64,000 nucleotides of DNA from Chloroflexota bacterium (GCA_003228175.2 QGNQ01000003.1:1-64000); one strand, 5' to 3'. Numbered from the stretch's first letter, positions 52,374 through 61,633 are shown. Notes: generated by a model from the sequence alone, not told the origin. Program-made: numbers and translations.

Positions 52374-53735
52374 ATGAGATGGGTCCGCGATCCGGACACG
52401 CGCAAGTGGCTTCTGCCCGGGATGGGTGTGAAGCGCTGGTTCTTCCTGCTCTTTCTGGGTATGGCGTTCCTGGGGCTCGGCGTATCGTTCTTGGCGCGCG
52501 AGGCTTACCTGACGCTTGAGCTGCCCGACGCGTTCTACTACCTGACGCTGCAATTCATCCCGCAGTTGCTCCGCGGCGGTCTCTTCATGGGCGTTGCCGT
52601 CCTCTTCGTAGTGATCGGCGTGTGGAAGTTCAACGCGGGCCTGCTGGCGGCGATGCGCACCCCGGCCCGTAGCAACGCCAGCGGCGAGCCGGAGAGCCTG
52701 GTCAATCTGGTCTACCGCCACCGCTTCGCCGGGCGGGGACCGCGCATCGTGACGATCGGCGGCGGCACCGGGCTATCGGTCTTGCTGCGCGGGCTCAAGG
52801 AGTACACGGACAACCTCACGGCCGTCGTCACGGTGGCGGACGACGGGGGCTCGTCGGGGCGGCTCCGGGCAGACATGGGCGTGATTCCGCCCGGCGACGT
52901 GCGCAACTGCATCGCCGCGGTGGCGGACGCGGAGCCGCTGATGACGCGGCTCTTCCAGTACCGCTTCCCAGCGGAGTCGGGCGAGGGCCTGTCCGGGCAC
53001 TCGTTCGGGAACCTGTTCATCGTGGCGATGTCCGAAGTGACTGGGTCGATGGAGCAGGCGATCCATGAGACCGGCCGCGTGCTCAACGTGCGGGGGCAGA
53101 TCTTGCCTTCCACCCTGGAGGACGTGAATCTCGTGGCGCGCACGACGGACGGGCGCACGATCCGGGGCGAATCCGCGATCACGGCCGCGCACACCGAGAT
53201 TGAGACCGTGGGACTGGAGCCCCAACGGCCGGGGGCGCACCCGGACGCGGTCAACGCGGTGCGCAACGCGGACCTCATCGTGGTGGGGCCCGGCAGCCTC
53301 TACACCAGCGTGCTGCCAAACCTGCTGGTCCCGGAGCTGCGCATCGCCTTCCAAGAGTCGCAGGCGATGCGGATCTTCGTGAGCAACGTGGCGACCCAAC
53401 ACGGCGAAACGGACAATTACTCCGTGCAGGACCACGTGGCGAGTATTGAGTCGCACCTCGGCGGGGCGCCGTTCGAGTTTATCGTCGCGAATAACAACGT
53501 CAGCGCGCGGCTCCCGGAGCGCTGGCAGTCCGAGCCGGTGCGCGCGGGCGGGGCGGAGATCGGGGGGCAGGTGATCCTGGCCGATGTGATCGATGAACGC
53601 AACCGTTACCGCCACGACGCGACGAAGCTAGCCGATGCGATCCTCACGATTTACCATGAGCGCGGCGAAGCGGCCCCCCGCTCCGCTCGTGGAACGGGCG
53701 CCGAGGACGTGGAGCGCATGCTCAGCGGCTCCTAA
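52374..53735 (+). CDS. yvcK: YvcK/CofD-like gluconeogenesis factor with membrane anchor
   Basis: The conserved core has IVTIGGGTGLSVLLRGLKEY, VVTVADDGGSSGRLR, GVIPPGDVRNCI and DLIVVGPGSLYTSVLPNLLV. YvcK binds UDP-sugars and is needed for growth on gluconeogenic carbon sources and for normal cell-wall synthesis in Gram-positive bacteria. The 453-residue protein has about 110 extra N-terminal residues with two membrane helices (residues 20-42 and 63-85), which places the core at the membrane. It is followed by secG in 46 bp. Confidence 0.92.
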   Translation: MRWVRDPDTRKWLLPGMGVKRWFFLLFLGMAFLGLGVSFLAREAYLTLELPDAFYYLTLQFIPQLLRGGLFMGVAVLFVVIGVWKFNAGLLAAMRTPARSNASGEPESLVNLVYRHRFAGRGPRIVTIGGGTGLSVLLRGLKEYTDNLTAVVTVADDGGSSGRLRADMGVIPPGDVRNCIAAVADAEPLMTRLFQYRFPAESGEGLSGHSFGNLFIVAMSEVTGSMEQAIHETGRVLNVRGQILPSTLEDVNLVARTTDGRTIRGESAITAAHTEIETVGLEPQRPGAHPDAVNAVRNADLIVVGPGSLYTSVLPNLLVPELRIAFQESQAMRIFVSNVATQHGETDNYSVQDHVASIESHLGGAPFEFIVANNNVSARLPERWQSEPVRAGGAEIGGQVILADVIDERNRYRHDATKLADAILTIYHERGEAAPRSARGTGAEDVERMLSGS

Positions 53736-53781
53736 TCCGGCATCGAGCGGCAATCCGGCGTAGGGCCGGTCGAAGGATCTG

Positions 53782-54006
53782 ATGAACGCCAGCGATATCA
53801 TCAACGTCTTTCAGATCTTGGTCGCGCTGATTCTCATCGCGGCCGTGCTGATGCAGGCCAAGGGCGCCGGCATGGGTAACATCTTCGGCGGCACCGGCGG
53901 CGAATCGTTCCGCACGCGGCGCGGGGTGGAGCGCGTGCTGTTCCGCGCCACGATCGGGCTGATCGTGGTCTTCGTGGGGCTATCGATCGCGGCGATTCGC
54001 GTTTAG
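53782..54006 (+). CDS. secG: Preprotein translocase subunit SecG
   Basis: The 74-residue protein has two hydrophobic helices joined by the conserved loop LMQAKGAGMGNIFGG then a Phe/Arg segment (SFRTRRGVERVLFRATI). SecG is the small accessory subunit of the SecYEG channel. The length and loop match the family. It is 13 bp upstream of the SAM-hydrolase gene and is probably co-transcribed with yvcK and the following genes. Confidence 0.93.
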   Translation: MNASDIINVFQILVALILIAAVLMQAKGAGMGNIFGGTGGESFRTRRGVERVLFRATIGLIVVFVGLSIAAIRV

Positions 54007-54019
54007 CTGCAGCGCCCCG

Positions 54020-54859
54020 ATGCCTGGCGCCGTGTCCGGCATTGTCACACTCACCACGGACTTTGGCCTGGACGACGGCTACGTCGCGCAGCTGCATGGG
54101 ACCCTGCTAAACGTCAGTCCGACGCTGCGGATCGTCGATCTGAGTCACGCTGTGCCGCACTCCGATGTCGCCGGCGCCCTGACGACCAGCCTGTTCCTCA
54201 CGGAGAGCGTCTGGCCGCGCTTCCCGGCTGGGACGGTGCATGTGGTCGTCGTCGACCCGGGAGTGGGGAGTGCGCGCAGCCTGGTGGCAATCGAGACGCC
54301 GGGCGCGTGGCTGGTTGGCCCCGACACGGGCGTGCTCAGCAGTGGCCTGCCCGACGCCATCCGCCCGGTCAACGGGATCGCGCGGGCCACCCTTCCCTTC
54401 GGGCACCGGGCCCGCGACATCCAGTCCACTCCGCTCGCAGGCGATACGGTCTCGCGAACGTTTCATGGGCGCGACCTGATCGCCCCCGTCGCTGGCGCCC
54501 TCGCTTTGGGCGGGGCGCTGGAATCGACCGGGCCGTCCGTACGGGACGTTGCCGTGGCGGCGACGCTGGCCAGTCCGATTCTGGAGGGCGCCGGGACAGG
54601 CCGGATCCTGCACGTGGATCGATTCGGCAACGCGATCACGAGCTTCCGTGCAGCGGCGGCGGGGGAGTCGTTCGAGATCGTGGTTGCGGGACAGGTGGTC
54701 TCTGGTCCCGCGTCGAGCTATGCGAGCGCTGGGGCCGAGATCGTGGCGCTGCCGTCATCGAACGGATACCTGGAGATCGCGCTGGCGAATGGGAGTGCGG
54801 CGGCGGCGTTGGGCCTTGAGCGCGGCACGCCGGTGGTGCTGCGACGCGGGGCAGCCTGA
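54020..54859 (+). CDS. SAM hydroxide adenosyltransferase (DUF62 family)
   Basis: The 279-residue protein matches the SAM hydrolase/halogenase-like family. It begins TLTTDFGLDDGYVAQLHG, has VVVDPGVGSAR, GPDTGVLSSGL, HGRDLIAPVAGAL and a C-terminal HVDRFGNAITS. Family members split SAM into adenosine and methionine using water. It sits between secG and fmt. Chlorinase or fluorinase activity is unlikely for a housekeeping member, but the sequence does not prove the hydrolase role. The gene ends 13 bp before fmt. Confidence 0.9.
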   Translation: MPGAVSGIVTLTTDFGLDDGYVAQLHGTLLNVSPTLRIVDLSHAVPHSDVAGALTTSLFLTESVWPRFPAGTVHVVVVDPGVGSARSLVAIETPGAWLVGPDTGVLSSGLPDAIRPVNGIARATLPFGHRARDIQSTPLAGDTVSRTFHGRDLIAPVAGALALGGALESTGPSVRDVAVAATLASPILEGAGTGRILHVDRFGNAITSFRAAAAGESFEIVVAGQVVSGPASSYASAGAEIVALPSSNGYLEIALANGSAAAALGLERGTPVVLRRGAA

Positions 54860-54872
54860 GTATGCTCGCCAC

Positions 54873-55865
54873 ATGACGAGTCCCCGCGTCGCGTTTTTCG
54901 GGTCGCCCGACTTCGCCGTGCCCACGCTGCAGGCGCTCACCCACAGCGCCTACCGGCCGGTGGTGGTGGTGACGCAGCCGGACCGTCCGGCAGGACGCGG
55001 GCGGGCGCTGCGACCGCCGCCGGTCAAGGTCGTCGCGGAGGCGGCGGGGATCGACGTGCTCCAGCCGGCCCGTCTACGCGCGCCTGCGGCCACGTCGGCG
55101 CTGGCGGCGTACGCGCCCGATCTGCAGGTGATCGTGGCGTACGGCCAGATCCTGCGCCCCGACGTGCTGTCGCTGCCGCGCTTCGGCACGCTGAATGTGC
55201 ACGCCTCGCTGTTGCCGCGCTGGCGCGGGGCGTCGCCGGTCACGGCGGCGATCCTGGCCGGCGACGCGGAGACCGGAGCCACGATCATGTGCGTCGACGA
55301 AGGGGAGGACACCGGCGATATTCTGAGTTCGCGCGTAGAACCGATCCGTCCCCAGGACGACGCGGGCCACCTGAGTGAACGACTCGCCGCACTGGGCGCG
55401 GCGCTGCTGCTGGAGACGATCCCGCGCTGGCTGTCGGGCGAGATCACGCCCCAGCCACAGGACGATGCCCTGGCGACGCGGGCGCGGCGGCTGGAGAAGG
55501 CGCAGGGGCGCATCGACTGGACGGAGCCGGCCGCGAAGATCAGCCGTCAGGTGCGCGCCTTCTCGCCCTGGCCCGGTGCGACGACGGATCTGCACGGGGC
55601 GGGTCTGCGGATCTGGCGGGCGAGCTCGTCCGAATTGGAACTGGGCGAAGTGGAGCTGGGCGAGTTGGGCTTGGACGAGGCGGCGGCGGCGCCCGTAAAG
55701 CCGGGGACGGTGCTGGCGGTGGGAACGACGATCGATGTCGCGACGGGGGACGGGCGATTGCGTATCGAACGGCTGCAACGGGCCGGGAAGCAAGCCCTCG
55801 ACGCTCGCGCGTTCAGTAACGGAGAGCCCGATCTGGTTGGGCGAATGCTGGGAGCGTCGGCATGA
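54873..55865 (+). CDS. fmt: Methionyl-tRNA formyltransferase
   Basis: Fmt formylates Met-tRNA(fMet) to allow initiation. The protein (330 aa from ATG 54873) has GSPDFAVPTLQAL, LPRFGTLNVHASLLPRWRGA (with the catalytic Asn, His and SLLP loop), MCVDEGEDTGDIL and the C-terminal FSPWPGA. An insertion in the C-terminal domain is made of repeated Glu/Leu/Gly units (ELELGEVELGELGLDE). The gene ends in an ATGA overlap with rlmN, so the two are translationally coupled. Confidence 0.95.
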   Translation: MTSPRVAFFGSPDFAVPTLQALTHSAYRPVVVVTQPDRPAGRGRALRPPPVKVVAEAAGIDVLQPARLRAPAATSALAAYAPDLQVIVAYGQILRPDVLSLPRFGTLNVHASLLPRWRGASPVTAAILAGDAETGATIMCVDEGEDTGDILSSRVEPIRPQDDAGHLSERLAALGAALLLETIPRWLSGEITPQPQDDALATRARRLEKAQGRIDWTEPAAKISRQVRAFSPWPGATTDLHGAGLRIWRASSSELELGEVELGELGLDEAAAAPVKPGTVLAVGTTIDVATGDGRLRIERLQRAGKQALDARAFSNGEPDLVGRMLGASA

Positions 55866-57013
55866 GCACAGACACCACACGGCCACCGTCGTTGCTGGAC
55901 CTGGACGACCACGCACTTGAGCAGAACGTGGCGGAGCTGGGGTCGCCGTCCTATCGCGCGGGGCAGATTCGCCGGGCAGTGTACCGCCGATTCGCGCTCG
56001 ATTTCGCGGAGATGACCGATCTGCCACAGGCGCTGCGGACCCAGCTGTCGCAGCGCCTGCGCGTGGGACCGGCGGCGGTCGTGGGCCAGCAAACGAGCGG
56101 CGACGGCAGCACGACCAAGCTGCTCTTGCGCCTGGACGACGGCGAACTGATCGAGACAGTGCTGATGCGCTACGACCCGTTCGGCAAGCGCCGCCCTCGC
56201 CAGACGGTGTGCGTCTCCACGCAGGCGGGCTGCGCGATGGGCTGCACGTTCTGCGCGACCGGGGCGCAGGGGTTCCGGCGGCAGTTGTCGGCGGGGGAGA
56301 TCCTGTTACAGGTGCTGACGATTGCGCGGATCGCGGCGGGGGAGGCTGTCGCCGACAGCGACAGCCTTGCAGACGAGAGCGCGGCGGCGGCCGACGGCTC
56401 GGCGGGGCCGAGCGGGCTAACGAACGTGGTCTTCATGGGGATGGGCGAGCCGCTGGCCAACTACGAGGCGACGTCGGCAGCGCTAACACGCCTCAGCGAC
56501 CCGGAGGCGTTCGCGATGAGTCCGCGTCGCATCACGGTGTCCACCGTGGGGCTCGTGCCGGGAATGCGTCGCCTGGCCGCCGACCACCCTCAGGTCAATC
56601 TGGCGATCAGCCTGCATGCCTCCGACGAGGCGCTGCGGAACGCGCTGGTACCGGTGCCGTCGGCGTCGCTGGCGGCGATCGTGGCGACAGCGCGGGAGCA
56701 CGTGAGGCGGACCGGCCGGCGGGTGTCGCTGGAGTATGTGCTGCTGGCGGGGATCAACGACGCCCCGTCGCAGGCGAGCGACCTGGCGCGGCTCCTGCGG
56801 GGGCTGAACGGCCACGTGAATCTGATCCCGATCAACCCGTCGCCCGGCGTGGTGGGTGCGCGGCCCAGCCGGTCGGCGGTGCTGCAGTTCCAAGCGGCGC
56901 TGGAGACGGGGGGCATCTCCACGACGGTACGGGTGGAGAAGGGGCGCGACATCGCGGCAGCCTGCGGGCAGCTGCGTGGCGACCGGGCGCCGGCTGCGAA
57001 GGCGGGGAGTTGA
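55862..57013 (+). CDS. rlmN: 23S rRNA (adenine2503-C2)-methyltransferase RlmN
   Basis: RlmN is a radical-SAM enzyme that methylates A2503 of 23S rRNA. The 383-residue protein shows CVSTQAGCAMGCTFCATG with the CxxxCxxC cluster motif, GMGEPLANYEAT, ITVSTVGLVPGM, NLAISLHAS and the C-terminal RVEKGRDIAAACGQLR with the conserved Cys. An acidic/Ala-rich insertion (DSDSLADESAAAADGSAG) lies between the cluster motif and the GMGEP motif. It overlaps fmt by 4 bp and converges with rplY (6-bp gap). Confidence 0.96.
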   Translation: MSTDTTRPPSLLDLDDHALEQNVAELGSPSYRAGQIRRAVYRRFALDFAEMTDLPQALRTQLSQRLRVGPAAVVGQQTSGDGSTTKLLLRLDDGELIETVLMRYDPFGKRRPRQTVCVSTQAGCAMGCTFCATGAQGFRRQLSAGEILLQVLTIARIAAGEAVADSDSLADESAAAADGSAGPSGLTNVVFMGMGEPLANYEATSAALTRLSDPEAFAMSPRRITVSTVGLVPGMRRLAADHPQVNLAISLHASDEALRNALVPVPSASLAAIVATAREHVRRTGRRVSLEYVLLAGINDAPSQASDLARLLRGLNGHVNLIPINPSPGVVGARPSRSAVLQFQAALETGGISTTVRVEKGRDIAAACGQLRGDRAPAAKAGS

Positions 57014-57019
57014 GGCGGG

Positions 57020-57709
57020 CTAGGAGTCGCTGCCGTCCGAGGCTGCGCCGTCGGCCGATGCGGCCTCGCCGTCCTCGCCCTCGCCGGGTTCGCCTTCGGC
57101 GCCCTCTTCGTCGTCCGCTGCCTTGACCTCGTCCTCCTCGGGCAATCGGGGCGCAACGATGGTCGCGAGCTGGGCGGTGGGATCGGTGAGGGCGCGAACG
57201 CCCTCCGGAAGGTCCAAGTCCGAGACGTGGATGCTCTGACCGAAGTTCGCCAGGATGGAGACATCGATCGTCAAGTCCGAGGGCATGTCGGCGGGCAGCG
57301 CTTCGAGCATGACGGAGTCGAGTGCGTGGATCAGGACGCCGCCCAGGGCCAGGGCTTCAGCCTGCTCCGCGCCCACGAGGTGCACCGTGGCCGTGGAGTG
57401 AATCAAGCGGGTCATGTCGATGTGGTAGAAATCGACATGCTGGACCTCCCGGCTGACCGGGTGGCGGCGGACGGAGCGCAGGACGATCGGGCGCGTCTCG
57501 GACTCGCCCGCGATCTGCGTGGTGACGACGGCGTTGCGGTCGACGGAGCGGAAAATGCGCCGGAGCTCCACGAGCGGCGCCTGAACGGCAACGGACTCGA
57601 GCCCACGGCCGTAGACGTTGCCCGGCACGATGCCCTCGCGGCGCAGCCGCGCGACCTTCTTGCCGATCAGCGCGCGAGGCTCCAGTTGCAGCGTCAGTTC
57701 GTCGGCCAT
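57020..57709 (-). CDS. rplY: 50S ribosomal protein L25 (CTC type)
   Basis: L25 binds 5S rRNA. The protein (229 aa from ATG 57709, with GGAGA upstream) has an N-terminal 5S-binding domain (MADELTLQLEPRALIGKKVA, GIVPGNVYG, HVDFYHIDM). A C-terminal TL5/CTC domain follows (LPADMPSDLTIDVS, LDLPEGVRALTDP), and the protein ends in an acidic Glu/Asp/Ala tail of about 45 residues. The upstream open frame to 57745 adds 12 unlikely residues. It is divergent from larE. Confidence 0.95.
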   Translation of the reverse strand: MADELTLQLEPRALIGKKVARLRREGIVPGNVYGRGLESVAVQAPLVELRRIFRSVDRNAVVTTQIAGESETRPIVLRSVRRHPVSREVQHVDFYHIDMTRLIHSTATVHLVGAEQAEALALGGVLIHALDSVMLEALPADMPSDLTIDVSILANFGQSIHVSDLDLPEGVRALTDPTAQLATIVAPRLPEEDEVKAADDEEGAEGEPGEGEDGEAASADGAASDGSDS

Positions 57710-57889
57710 GGTCTGTGTCTCCGCGGGGCGTACGCCGCACGCCATGGGGGCGCGGGCCGGTGATGTTCTGGAAAGCCAGGAATCGACCGTACCGGCGGGT
57801 TTCCTTGGGGGTCAAGCGGTCGCATTACCGACGGGGACCAACGAGCGCGGACTGGCGTATGATTCGCGACGATCGTGACAGGCGAGGGC

Positions 57890-58759
57890 ATGACACACGC
57901 TGGGCCACCAACGCACGCGCTGACCGCTACGCAGGCCGAGAAGCTGGACACCCTGCGCCGGGTCGTCTCCGGCTATGAGCGGGTGGTGGTAGCGCTGAGC
58001 GGGGGCGTCGACAGTGCGCTGGTGGCGGCCGTGGCGGCGGAGCGACTGGGGGCTGGGGCGCTGGCTGTGACGGCGCAATCGCCGTCGCTACCGGCGGCGG
58101 AGCTCCAGGCGGCGGACGATCTGTCGGCCAGGATTGGGATTCAGCATCGGGTGGTGCGGACGGATGAGATGGCGCGGCCAGCATACGTCGCGAATCAAGG
58201 GGACCGCTGCTACCACTGCAAGACGGAGCTGTATTCGCACCTGACACCGATCGCGGCGGAACTCGGGGCAGTGGTCTGCAACGGCACGAATCTGGACGAC
58301 TTGGGCGACTACCGGCCCGGGCTGCGCGCCGCGCGCGAGCGCGAGATCCGCAGTCCGTTGGTGGAGGCGGGCTGCGGCAAGGCGGACGTACGGGCGCTGG
58401 CCCGCCATCTCGGCCTGCCCGTGTGGGATAAACCCGCCGCCGCCTGTTTGGCCAGCCGCGTGCCGGTGGGGACGCCTGTCTCGGTGCCGGTGCTGGGCGA
58501 GATTGAGGCGGCGGAGGCGTTGCTGCACTCGCTGGGCGTGTCGCACGTGCGCGTACGCCATCACGGTGAGATCGCCCGTATCGAGACGGACGCTGCGGGC
58601 ATCGAAATCGTTGCGCGGGAGCGGGAGACCGTCGAGCGGCGCTTGCGCGCGCTCGGGTTTCGCTTCGTCACGCTGGATTTGGGAGGCTACCGCAGCGGCA
58701 GCCTGAATCCCATCGCGACCCACCCCTCCGGCGCGGCCCAACCAATCGAGGAATCATGA
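57890..58759 (+). CDS. larE: ATP-dependent sacrificial sulfur transferase LarE
   Basis: LarE activates a pyridinium dicarboxylate and donates sulfur from one of its own cysteines to build the nickel-pincer cofactor of lactate racemase-type enzymes. The protein (289 aa from ATG 57890; a GTG five codons earlier is possible) has the PP-loop VALSGGVDSALVA, GDRCYHCKTELY and KPAAACLASRVPVG, where the sacrificial Cys is present. No larA, larB or larC is in the window. Orphan LarE proteins are common, so the target is open. Confidence 0.88.
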   Translation: MTHAGPPTHALTATQAEKLDTLRRVVSGYERVVVALSGGVDSALVAAVAAERLGAGALAVTAQSPSLPAAELQAADDLSARIGIQHRVVRTDEMARPAYVANQGDRCYHCKTELYSHLTPIAAELGAVVCNGTNLDDLGDYRPGLRAAREREIRSPLVEAGCGKADVRALARHLGLPVWDKPAAACLASRVPVGTPVSVPVLGEIEAAEALLHSLGVSHVRVRHHGEIARIETDAAGIEIVARERETVERRLRALGFRFVTLDLGGYRSGSLNPIATHPSGAAQPIEES

Positions 58760-59100
58760 GTGTGCTCGACCAGTTCCGGCTCGATGGGCAGGTCGCGCTG
58801 ATCACGGGGGGCGGGCGCGGCCTGGGCCAGGCGATCGCCGACGCGTACGCGGCGGTGGGGGCGGAGACGGTGATTGTGGGGCGGACGGAATCGGAGCTGC
58901 GCTCGACCGCCCGCCTGATCGAGCGGCACGGCCATCGCTGCATCCCGATCGTCGCTGACATCACCCGGCCGCAAGAGCCGGCGCAGGTCTTGCAGCCGGC
59001 GCTCGATCGCTGCAACCAAGTCGACATCCTGGTCAACGGCGCGACGTTCACCCTGGACGGTGGCGGCTATCTGCCGCGCGCGCTGGAAGCCGCGCCTTAG
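58756..59100 (+). pseudogene. Short-chain dehydrogenase with in-frame internal deletion
   Basis: The frame encodes 114 residues. The first 97 are an ordinary SDR start (VALITGGGRGLGQAI, VIVGRTESELR, ADITRP, VDILVN). Then GATFTLDGGGYLPRALE follows at once, which reads like an SDR C-terminus (family: T-G-x-x-x-x-V-D-G-G). The middle of the fold, about 130 residues with the catalytic Ser, Tyr and Lys, is absent. The join falls at VNGA, where the VNNAG motif and the VNGAT end look alike, consistent with a deletion between similar sequences. It overlaps larE by 4 bp and hyuA follows in 3 bp. Confidence 0.75.
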
Positions 59101-59103
59101 CGC

Positions 59104-61122
59104 ATGGCGAGGCGGCAAACCCGGACGCGTGCGCCGGCCGGGCGACGGCTGCTGGGCGTGGACGTGGGCGGCACGTTCACGGACTTCCTCTACTGGGACG
59201 GTGTGGCGCTACAGCTGCACAAGCGGCTCTCGACGCCGGACGACCCGGGCCGGGCGATCCTGGAGGGGCTGGCGGAGCAGGGTTGGCGGCCGGGCGAGGT
59301 CGTACACGGCTCGACAGTCTCGACGAACAGGCTGCTGACCCGCAGTGGGGCGCGCTGCGCGCTGATCACGACGCGGGGCTTTCGCGACACGTTGCTGATC
59401 GGCCGGCAGGCGCGTCCTGAGCTGTACGCGCTGCATCCGGTGCGTCCTGATCCGCTGATCCCGGACGCGCGGCGGTTCGAGGTGGACGAGCGCGTGGCCG
59501 CCGACGGCAGCGTGCTGCGGGCGCTGGATGAGGCAGAGGTCAGCGCCGCGCTGGATCGGGTTGAGCGCAGCGGCGCAACGGCCCTCGCGATCTGCTTGCT
59601 GTTCTCTTTCGTGAATCCCACGCATGAGCAACGCATCGCGTCGCTGGCGCGCGAGCGCGGACTCGCGGTCTCGGTGTCGCACGAGGTGCTGCCCGAACAC
59701 CGGGAGTACGAGCGGATGAGCACGACCGTCGCGAACGCATACGTCGCGCCAGCGATGACGCGGTATCTGTCGGGGCTGGAAGCGGGCCTGCGCGCGACGG
59801 ACGCCACAACCCGCCTTCGCGTGATGCGCTCGAATGGGGGCAGCATGGGCGCCGCGGAGGCCGGCCGCGACGCGGTGCGCACGGTGCTGTCTGGGCCAGC
59901 GGGCGGAGTCGTGGGGGCGCGGGCGGCCGCGGAAGCATCGGGCATCGGGCAGGTGATCAGCTTCGATATGGGCGGCACGTCGACCGATGTCAGCCTCTGC
60001 CCCGGCCGGCTGTTGGAGCGATCGGACCTGCAGGTCGGTGGCTTGCCGATCCGGACCCCAGCCGTCGACGTGCACACGATGGGCGCGGGCGGTGGATCGA
60101 TCGCAACACTGGACGCGGGCGGCGCCCTGCGGGTCGGCCCCGAGAGCGCCGGCGCCGATCCTGGGCCCGCGGCATACGGTCGCGGCAATGCGCCCACCTT
60201 GACCGACGCCCACGTCGTCCTGGGGCGGTTGCGGCCGGACCGCTTCCTGGGCGGCACGATGCGCTTGGATGTCGACGCTGCCGAGCGGGCGGTAGCAACG
60301 CTGGCCGGGACGTTCCAAGGCTCGCTGCGACGAACCGCGCAGGCGATCATCGAGGTGGGGAACGCGAACATGGCCCGCGCGCTGCGCGTGATCTCGGTGG
60401 AACGCGGCTTCGATCCGGCCGATTTCACGCTGGTTGCCTTCGGCGGCGCGGGGCCCCTGCACGCCTGCGATCTGGCGGTGGAGCTGGGAATCCCAACGGT
60501 GCTCATCCCGGCGACCCCCGGCGTGCTCTCCGCCGCGGGGATGCTGCGCGCACCGGTCGTGAAGGACGCGGAGCAGGGGATGGTGCTGCGCGTGGAGCCC
60601 GACGCGCCGGGCCGCGACGCGACGCTGGAGTCGACGTTCAAGCGGCTGGAGGAGGAGGCGCGGGCGGGGATGCGGCAGGACGGCTACGCGCGCAGCCGCA
60701 TCGAACGGTCCGCCGATCTGCGCTACGCCGGGCAATCCCACGAGCTGACGGTGCCGCTGCGTTCGACATCGCGGGCGGCGATCCGTGGGGCGCTCGCGAA
60801 ATCCCACACGGCGCGCTTTGGCTACGCGTACCCGGATCGACCGCTGGAGGTGGTCGTGGCGCGGGTCAAGGCGATCGCCCCGGGCGCGTCGTATGCCGGA
60901 TCGATCGCGACCGCGTTGCAGGGGGATATCGCAGGGGAGCAGCGCGCAACGGTCGTGTGGGAGCGGCCGCGTCGCACGCAGGTGCTGGATCGGGCCGGTC
61001 TCAAGGGGCCAATCGCCGGGCCGGCGATCCTGACGCAGCTGGATAGCACGATTCTGGTGCCACCCGGCTGGCGGGCGAGGCCGCACGACTCCGGCAATCT
61101 GATCATCCGCCAGGAGGCGTGA
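59104..61122 (+). CDS. hyuA: Hydantoinase/oxoprolinase family protein, A subunit
   Basis: The 672-residue protein has the HyuA layout. The N-terminal domain has LGVDVGGTFTDFLYW and HGSTVSTNRLL. The hydantoinase A domain has YVAPAMTRYLSGLE, RVMRSNGGSMG, VLSGPAGGVVGARAAAE and FDMGGTSTDVSL. The middle has MGAGGGSIATLDAGGALRVG and ADPGPAAYGRG, and the end has FGGAGPLHACDLAVELGIP. Such enzymes open cyclic amides (hydantoins, 5-oxoproline) or carboxylate ketones with ATP. The HyuB-type partner follows after a small gene, so the two likely form one enzyme. Substrate is not determined. Confidence 0.93.
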   Translation: MARRQTRTRAPAGRRLLGVDVGGTFTDFLYWDGVALQLHKRLSTPDDPGRAILEGLAEQGWRPGEVVHGSTVSTNRLLTRSGARCALITTRGFRDTLLIGRQARPELYALHPVRPDPLIPDARRFEVDERVAADGSVLRALDEAEVSAALDRVERSGATALAICLLFSFVNPTHEQRIASLARERGLAVSVSHEVLPEHREYERMSTTVANAYVAPAMTRYLSGLEAGLRATDATTRLRVMRSNGGSMGAAEAGRDAVRTVLSGPAGGVVGARAAAEASGIGQVISFDMGGTSTDVSLCPGRLLERSDLQVGGLPIRTPAVDVHTMGAGGGSIATLDAGGALRVGPESAGADPGPAAYGRGNAPTLTDAHVVLGRLRPDRFLGGTMRLDVDAAERAVATLAGTFQGSLRRTAQAIIEVGNANMARALRVISVERGFDPADFTLVAFGGAGPLHACDLAVELGIPTVLIPATPGVLSAAGMLRAPVVKDAEQGMVLRVEPDAPGRDATLESTFKRLEEEARAGMRQDGYARSRIERSADLRYAGQSHELTVPLRSTSRAAIRGALAKSHTARFGYAYPDRPLEVVVARVKAIAPGASYAGSIATALQGDIAGEQRATVVWERPRRTQVLDRAGLKGPIAGPAILTQLDSTILVPPGWRARPHDSGNLIIRQEA

Positions 61123-61162
61123 TGGGCCGTCGAGCGAGAGCTGATGTCGCAGAGGAGAACGC

Positions 61163-61633
61163 ATGACGGCTTTCATCACATTGCAAGGAGCGGAGGCAAC
61201 GCCTGAAGCGGCGGCGGCGGTCGCGCAGCGGCTGACGGGGCCATGTGTCGTGCTGCCGTTCGACGCGTTGCGCCGGGACTGGATCGCGAAGCCCGGCGCC
61301 GACGACGCCACCGTCGCCGCGCAACAATTGAAGCTGCTGGGCGCGGGCTATGTGAAGGCGGGGTACCACGTCGTGGTGCATGGGGAGGCGTTGGCGGAGG
61401 GGCAGGCAGGCAACGACGTGCTGCGGCTGATGCGGATGGTGCCGGGCGTGTACGCGCTGTCGGTCGCGGTTGGCTTGGGAACCGATGGCTTGGGAGCGGA
61501 TGGGTTGGAAGCAGGGCGAGAGGTCGACTTGCGGTTGCCGGCCGGGCAGTCCCTGTCCGAGATCGCGCAGGCGGTCTGGGAGGCCCTGCCGGTCGATGCT
61601 GTTGGGCCCGATCGGCGGGTGTCCGATGCCTAG
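61163..61633 (+). CDS. Hypothetical protein between hyuA and hyuB, 156 aa
   Basis: I do not recognise a family. The protein has an N-terminal alpha/beta segment (AFITLQGAEATPEAAAAVAQ, GPCVVLPFDAL, AGYVKAGYHVVVHGEAL) and later DVLRLMRMVPGVYALSVAVG. A glycine-rich stretch follows, coded by three 15-bp repeats. A canonical P-loop is missing. It lies in the hyu operon: 40 bp after hyuA and overlapping hyuB by 8 bp. Its position suggests a role linked to the hydantoinase-type enzyme. Confidence 0.68.
   Translation: MTAFITLQGAEATPEAAAAVAQRLTGPCVVLPFDALRRDWIAKPGADDATVAAQQLKLLGAGYVKAGYHVVVHGEALAEGQAGNDVLRLMRMVPGVYALSVAVGLGTDGLGADGLEAGREVDLRLPAGQSLSEIAQAVWEALPVDAVGPDRRVSDA
61472..61516 (+). repeat. 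Three 15-bp imperfect tandem repeats
   Basis: The units GGCTTGGGAACCGAT, GGCTTGGGAGCGGAT and GGGTTGGAAGCAGGG lie in frame in the small gene and encode GLGTD, GLGAD and GLEAG. Slippage could change the length without a frameshift. Confidence 0.8.

Noticed and set aside
59209-61311. 700-residue frame antisense to hyuA
   Set aside because: Rich in Arg/Gln/His as expected for a shadow frame; hyuA on the other strand has clear family motifs.
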